DNA from: Vitis vinifera
Lineage: Eukaryota; Streptophyta; Magnoliopsida; Vitales; Vitaceae
DNA: 64,000 nt
Assembly: GCF_030704535.1 (NCBI RefSeq)
Contig: NC_081818.1
Coordinates: forward strand, 24,963,001 to 25,027,000
Direction of reading: 5' to 3'
In this document: piece after piece, positions 59,056 through 64,000 of the stretch
Layout of the letters: every line of letters begins with the position of its first letter
Position numbering within the stretch: position 1 is the stretch's first letter
Program-made: the position numbers and the translations under genes
Notes under the pieces: model-generated
Database searches by the model: none
What the model saw: the letters and a program-made list of their open reading frames with translations, nothing else
Told to the model about the DNA's origin: nothing

Positions 59056-60387
59056 TAGTTTTATCACTATTATTGGTTTTGAAAAAACTAGTTCATTTTT
59101 TACATTAACCTTATCTTTTCAAAAGACGAGATTTACATCAAATCCAAATATTTGTAATTTTAGAATTATTTTTAGTAATTTTTTTTAAAAATATTATAAA
59201 AATTTACACTACTCTTGAAAAAAAACCTTACATCGGTGGATCAAATTGTTTCTTATATAAGACAAGCTCTTATCATCCATCATAATCATAATTTATTGAG
59301 AGAGTATTTTAAACTACACAAGCTCTTATCATCCAAAATTGAACTGAAATGATCGATTTATGTATGTGGCTATAGTTTTATTATTATTAAATCAGGTTAA
59401 ATTTGAGTATTACCTTGTTATATTCCTTTATATAATTAAAATAAAAGAAATACTTTTATTTCTTAAAAGAACTTCTTAACTATTTTTTGAAATGAAAATA
59501 AATATAAAGTCATTTTCTTAAAGCATTTTTTTTTTTTAAAAACCAAAAATAGTTTTTTTATTTTAAATTATCTTCATTGCTAAATTTTGCACTTTTTTTT
59601 TCCACAATAAATGGATAGCTGACTACCAAATATCACAAATCTACAATATGGAGGCTTAAACCGTTGATATCTAACGATGCGACATTAGACTAGTTAATAA
59701 TTTTGTTATCATAATTATTTAGATAATAATAAATTTGAAAATAATAGAAGTAAAATAAACTAATACTTTTAAAATTATAAAATAACATGTATTAAATATA
59801 AAAATAAAATAAAATGATGTAATTTTCTTTTCATTTTTAATATATATCTTCATATTTATATTTATTCCTTCTTTAATTTCAAGAAAATATTAAACATAAA
59901 AAATAATATTATTGATTTTAAATTTTCTTATACATATTTTAGATTTTTTATAATTATTTTTAATATTAACAACATATAAATTATATACTTATAATATTTC
60001 AATTATCCATTCAATTATTAAATCATGAATTAATAATTTTTTTATTTAATAATCGAAATTTTAAGTCTACCCTAGACTTTGTAGTTACATGCCATAATAT
60101 TTTTAATATTTTCATAGTATTTTAATAATATCTAATTAAAATAATATTAGTTTTAAAAATTCGGGCCAATTGACTCGCACTTTGCCCAAGACGTCCACAT
60201 GCTAGTTAGTACAGCTAAAGGGTTGCCATATTTCCATAATAATAATAATAATAATAATATAATTTTCAAGTTACCTATCTCCTTAATGAAGCTTCTTTGG
60301 AGTCCTCTCTTTCTCCCTATGCTATAATGAGAGGCTCATTTTTGCTTCTCCACGTAGTCTTTGACTCTTTGTCACCCATTTGGTAGC
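59056..60387. other. AT-rich intergenic sequence
   Basis: No gene. An (AAT)n run lies at about 60238-60258. The last five bases, GTAGC, may be the left target duplication of the next element. Confidence 0.4.
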
Positions 60388-61781
60388 TGGCCTCTTGACT
60401 CAAAGACAGAGAAATACGCCTTATGGGTAGGCCTTGCACCATGTGCGCACCACGGGCAAGCCAAATAGGCATCGCATGTGCACCAGACAGGCACCGCGAG
60501 CGCACCAGACAAACACCATGTGCACACCAGGCAGACATCGCGCTCGCACTAGGCATATGTTGGCTATGGAGCTGGTGCAAATGGAGGCCGAGGTTCATTT
60601 GGGAATTTAATTTATGATTATTTAAATATTCTATTATGTCTCCTCAAGCATATATGATGTTTCCTCCAGACATTATGAAAATGACCCGTATTGCTCTTTA
60701 AGGGGGTAGGTGACTCGAAGGGGCACCATGAGAAGGCCTTGACCGCACCAAGGGGGCACCATGGCACGACCTTGGGCGTGCCTAGGATACACAGATGACA
60801 CTTAAGCACGCACACATGGGCTCCACGACATGTGTGGCGTGCACCTTGTGGTTGTAACGGCACAGGGCTTGGTGCGGCCTATTTTCTGCCCATGCAGGCA
60901 CAAGGGCATCTAAGCCTTATGCAAGGGAGCCAACTGAAGAAGCCATGGGCGCAATGCCATGGCCTAATGGGGCATTAGACAAGCAGTTGACTCGTGCCTG
61001 ATGCCTACACACAGCACATGGGCGCAATGCCCTGTGCACCAAGAGGGAAAAGTCATGGGCACAATGTCATGACTCATTGCTATGGAGCTTGACCTGATAA
61101 TGGGAACACTAGCAACATGCTCAGGCCATGGGCACCTTGACATGGCATGGGCTGACACGTCAGTATGGGGAAGATACACTGATGCACTAGGCACCTAATC
61201 GGCTAGGTGGTGCATGCAGTTGATCAAGAGGGTAGCTAGTAAGTGCAGTTGGCTAGTGATAGCTAGCTAGGGCAGCAATTGATTGAGTCAGCAGTTAACT
61301 ACAATGGACAGGCAGATGACTAAGGACTGATGACTGATGCAAGGAGACGCCTTGGGCTGAAGGAGTGTCACCAGCTAGGTAGTTCCATGAGCAGCTCACT
61401 AGTTGGGTGGTTATGCAAGCAGTTGTGGGTGGTTGTGGCCAGTTGCATAACCACCAAATTGACTCCATGTTTTGAATTTTGAAATTCAAATGTAAACTAC
61501 AGGTTGGGTCTTTTAAAAGGGCCTCCTGCATCCTTGAGACAGGCATGAGAGATGGGGATGGTTCTCTGAATGCTTAAGGGTGTGAGCATTGTACTCTGAT
61601 TCAGGGAAACAATTTTGTACCTTGTAGTGAGTGAAATAATACAAGTTGGGAAGGATTCCCGTAATTGTGATTGTTGTCTATTACTCTGTTTCTCTAAAGA
61701 TTGGGAAAGAAGGTTAGCTAAGGAAGGGTCCTTAGCACCGCACACTTTAAAAAAATTGACTAAGATTCAAGGGGTGTGACA
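60388..61781 (+). mobile_element. Probable solo LTR (retroelement fossil)
   Basis: Starts TGGCCTCTTG, ends GGGGTGTGACA and is bordered by GTAGC on both sides (60383-60387, 61782-61786). GC content is far above the surroundings. A TATA-like TTTTAAAAGGG near 61509 and a downstream part ending in ...CA look like the promoter and 3' part of an LTR. No coding is supported. The left end is less certain than the right. It includes imperfect short tandem repeats of GCACCAGACAGGCACCGCG-type units at about 60440-60560. Confidence 0.5.
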
Positions 61782-61786
61782 GTAGC

Positions 61787-62273
61787 CATACTTCCGATAG
61801 GGATTAATAACAAAGATGATTGGAGTCTCTCTTCTTAATTTCTTGAATAATAAAATGAGTAACAAATACGCTTCCATACGAGCGCCATGGCATACCATCC
61901 CCATCCTCGTCCTCGGATGAGCTATGGGATGGGGATGCTGTCAGACAACTTCTCATCCATATCATCCATTCCGAGTTTTTTACCATTTTAATTTCTAAAA
62001 CCCTGTCTCGGCATTGAAGTCTGCTTAGCGTCAACAACAACTCTTTCATCTCACAGTTTCCATTCTTACAAGCAAAAAGGGTGAACGTGACTTGGCCGCG
62101 TTATAGCTTATTATAATGAGAGAAGGGAAAACACGGTGGATAGGTAACCGAGCTAGGCGGAGCGTGAACCACGTTGTGTTGTCAGATTTGTATTCACTTG
62201 CAAGAGCGAGCGTCCAACATGCATTTGCTAGGCAGCTCTTCCTTCTTCTACTACAATCAGCTCCTATTACTTC
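61787..62273. other. Spacer left of the phytyl-ester-synthase-like fragment
   Basis: Minus-strand reading 61804-62049 has protein-like composition (SPSHSSSEDEDGDGMPW) but no family I can name. No gene called. Confidence 0.35.
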
Positions 62274-63102
62274 TCATTTCTCTGCATTTGCGAACACCAT
62301 CCTCAAAGGATCACCTAAATTTATATTTAGTACAGTTGCTGGCATCAATTGGTAATATAATAAAGGTATTTAGTTCTTAAGAAATGTATGTTTTCACTAA
62401 TAATTTTTGTCGGTAAGGATTGATAGTTGGGGAGTTCTGGACTGGCAATAAGAAGACTCCATGCATTCTGAACTCCAAATGGAAACAAATAGATGTTTCA
62501 AGCAACAGCCCAGCCACTCAGCCAGTATATCAAAAGTACCAAGGAAGAAGGAAAGCAAACCTGTTATTAAGCCAAGCATATACAGAAGGCTAAAGTAGTG
62601 AAGTTTGTCAGGTATGAGACTCAATAAAGGTATTGGAGCTTGCAGCGGTAATTTGTTGACAGATGTAGCTGCCAAAAGAAACACTAGTTAGGACCTACAT
62701 ATAGTATATCAAAAAAATTTATCAATTGGGCTTAATGAACATTAACTTCCCCCTTTTACTAGTAAGAATAGAGATACATATCATGGAATGTATTGCCAAA
62801 AGTTCATCCTGCCTACGTTACTATCTCCTAATTATTGCTTCAAGTTAACAAGGAATTGCAAAGTAGCATAGGCATAAAAAGAAAATGAGCAAATCTCTAA
62901 GCTCCCATCGACATCATCCATATATAAGAAAGGAGCTTCTCACCTGGGTTGGCCAAAATTAGTGCAGGGTCAATGTCAGGATTACGAGCTGCAACAGCTA
63001 GAGCAAGGCATCCTCCAAGAGATTCTCCAACAAGGTATATGGGTTTATTGGGTGAACGGTGGTTCTCTGACCTAACAGTTGTTTCAACCAGCTTCACCAA
63101 TT
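62274..63102 (-). pseudogene. Fragment of a phytyl-ester-synthase-like (PES/esterase-acyltransferase) gene
   Basis: Three minus-strand exons with correct splice phases: 62944-63102 (LVKLVETTVRSENHRSPNKP, IYLVGESLGGCLALAVAARN), 62561-62668 (TSVNKLPLQAPIPLLSLIPD) and 62274-62314 (GDPLRMVFANAEK then stop). GESLGG holds the nucleophile elbow Ser of the alpha/beta-hydrolase part. The family (PES1/2, At1g54570, At3g26840) are plastid proteins of about 700 residues that esterify phytol and diacylglycerol. Here the third exon runs into a stop and all later exons (the acyltransferase half) are absent on the left. Upstream exons are not visible in the 730 bp between the first exon and the LTR at 63834 and could lie outside the window. 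So a 3'-truncated copy, most likely non-functional. Confidence 0.8.
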
Positions 63103-63833
63103 CTGAACCATGAAAATTTAGAAAAAATTAATTTTTAAATTAGTTCTTATTTGACCAAAAAATAATTGAACATATTTCTAAAAATTTTAAAATAATAAAA
63201 ATTATTTTAGAATTTATCGAAGTTGATTAAAGAGAAGAAGATGGTGATCAAGGAAGGTGAAATGGTAGAAGAGAAAAATGATAAGGACAGATTTATTATC
63301 ATAACAAGGGTTAGGGGTTGAGATTTTTTAATGAATTCAAAAATGTTATTTTTATTTATTTAGAAAAAACTAAATATTTTGAGTTTTTTTATTTAGTAAA
63401 AAATATTTAAAAATAAGTAATAAATTAAATTAAATAAAAAGTTAAAGACAAACATCTAAAATATAAAAACAAATTACTTTCAACATGAGTTAAAAAAACA
63501 AACACCTTCTTTTCTTAAATGATATGAGCAACATATTCGATGAGGTTCTAATTTTTACTTTAAAAAAAAAAACAAAAAACAAAAGGTAGGACTTTTGCCT
63601 ACTGTAATGATATTTTTTTGGTATGGATCGGGGAAGGAGCACTCCTATTCCAAGCAAGGAAATCATCTATAGCTAAACATTTTGCCTCCTATTTCTATTA
63701 AGCATATAAACAAAGGCTAAATAAGTGATCAACCTAGTTTAATTTAAATAGTATTGTATAATCAGAAAACTAAATCTAAACTATTTGGTAACTTTTCTAT
63801 AAGGTAGGACTTTGGCAGTTTGCAAAAGGATTT
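63103..63833. other. AT-rich sequence, probably intron of the fragment above or spacer
   Basis: No exon of the family was recognised. Confidence 0.4.
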
Positions 63834-64000
63834 TGTTGATGCCTGGTGTCACCGGGGTCTTCACGGGCACCAGATGGACGCTCCCTCTCAACTAAAGATG
63901 ATTCCTGCCTCAGTCAACCTGCAAAAGATGTCCGGACAGGATGTTCGGACACACCCTCCGATGGTTTTGTTAGCCATTGCTCAGATGATCAATCTGCTCT
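63834..64000 (-). mobile_element. Edge of an LTR of the 14.25-kb family, opposite direction
   Basis: The reverse complement contains ATGGCTAACAAAACCATCGG, then AGGGTG.GTCCG.ACATCC and TGTCCGGA, as in 14923-14970, and ends CATCAACA where the other ends GTAACAACA. The plus-strand border is TGTTGATGCC at 63834. It runs off the window, so solo or full-length cannot be told. Confidence 0.8.

Noticed and set aside
60317-61546. Several 80-residue frames on both strands
   Set aside because: All lie in the GC-rich repetitive LTR-like block and read as low-complexity His/Cys/Ala-rich products.

Overview
This is nuclear DNA from a woody eudicot. The gene set, the AT-rich intergenic sequence and several repeat families point to grapevine (Vitis) or a close relative; that species call is from recognition, not from a search. 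Eight plant protein loci look whole or nearly so, and all but the two pseudogenes have spliced structures that I rebuilt exon by exon with matching phases. Between them lie transposons, MITEs and LTR fossils.

Layout. 0.6-4.0 kb (+): an auxin receptor of the TIR1/AFB2-3 class carrying a miR393 site. 5.9-8.0 kb (-): a small CYSTM (cysteine-rich tail) protein. 12.7-14.0 kb (-): an intronless, damaged retrocopy of a POB1/LRB-type BTB-BACK gene. 14.25-15.08 kb: a solo LTR with a perfect 5-bp target duplication. 17.1-18.3 kb (+): a GRAM-domain GEM-like protein. 19.3-22.8 kb (-): translocon-associated protein beta (TRAPB), with a 6-nt micro-exon and a LINE tail in intron 1. 26.4-26.9 kb (-): a tandem pair of MIR169 hairpins behind a TATA box. 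28.9-32.2 kb (+): a CONSTANS-like B-box/CCT protein whose last intron appears to be GC-AG. 34.5-37.1 kb (+): an 11-exon BRO1-domain protein. 39.4-42.4 kb: a degenerate hAT transposon with a perfect 8-bp target duplication. 44.2-44.9 kb (-): a CASP-like four-helix membrane protein. 47.6-56.6 kb: a nest of insertions (MITE, long LTR-like unit, Copia element and a second LTR-like piece). 60.4-61.8 kb: a probable solo LTR. 62.3-63.1 kb (-): a broken fragment of a phytyl-ester-synthase-like gene. 63.8 kb to the end: the edge of another LTR of the 14.25-kb family, in the opposite direction.

The genes do not form an operon-like unit; they are independent plant genes. Two microRNA circuits touch the window: miR393 acting on the auxin receptor, and miR169 (known targets NF-YA) made here. 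The best candidates for a second look are the MIR169 pair, the 6-nt micro-exon, the GC-AG intron, the 28-bp-period palindrome array at 43.6 kb, the tRNA-like block inside the hAT element, and the MITE split by the 8.8-kb nest.
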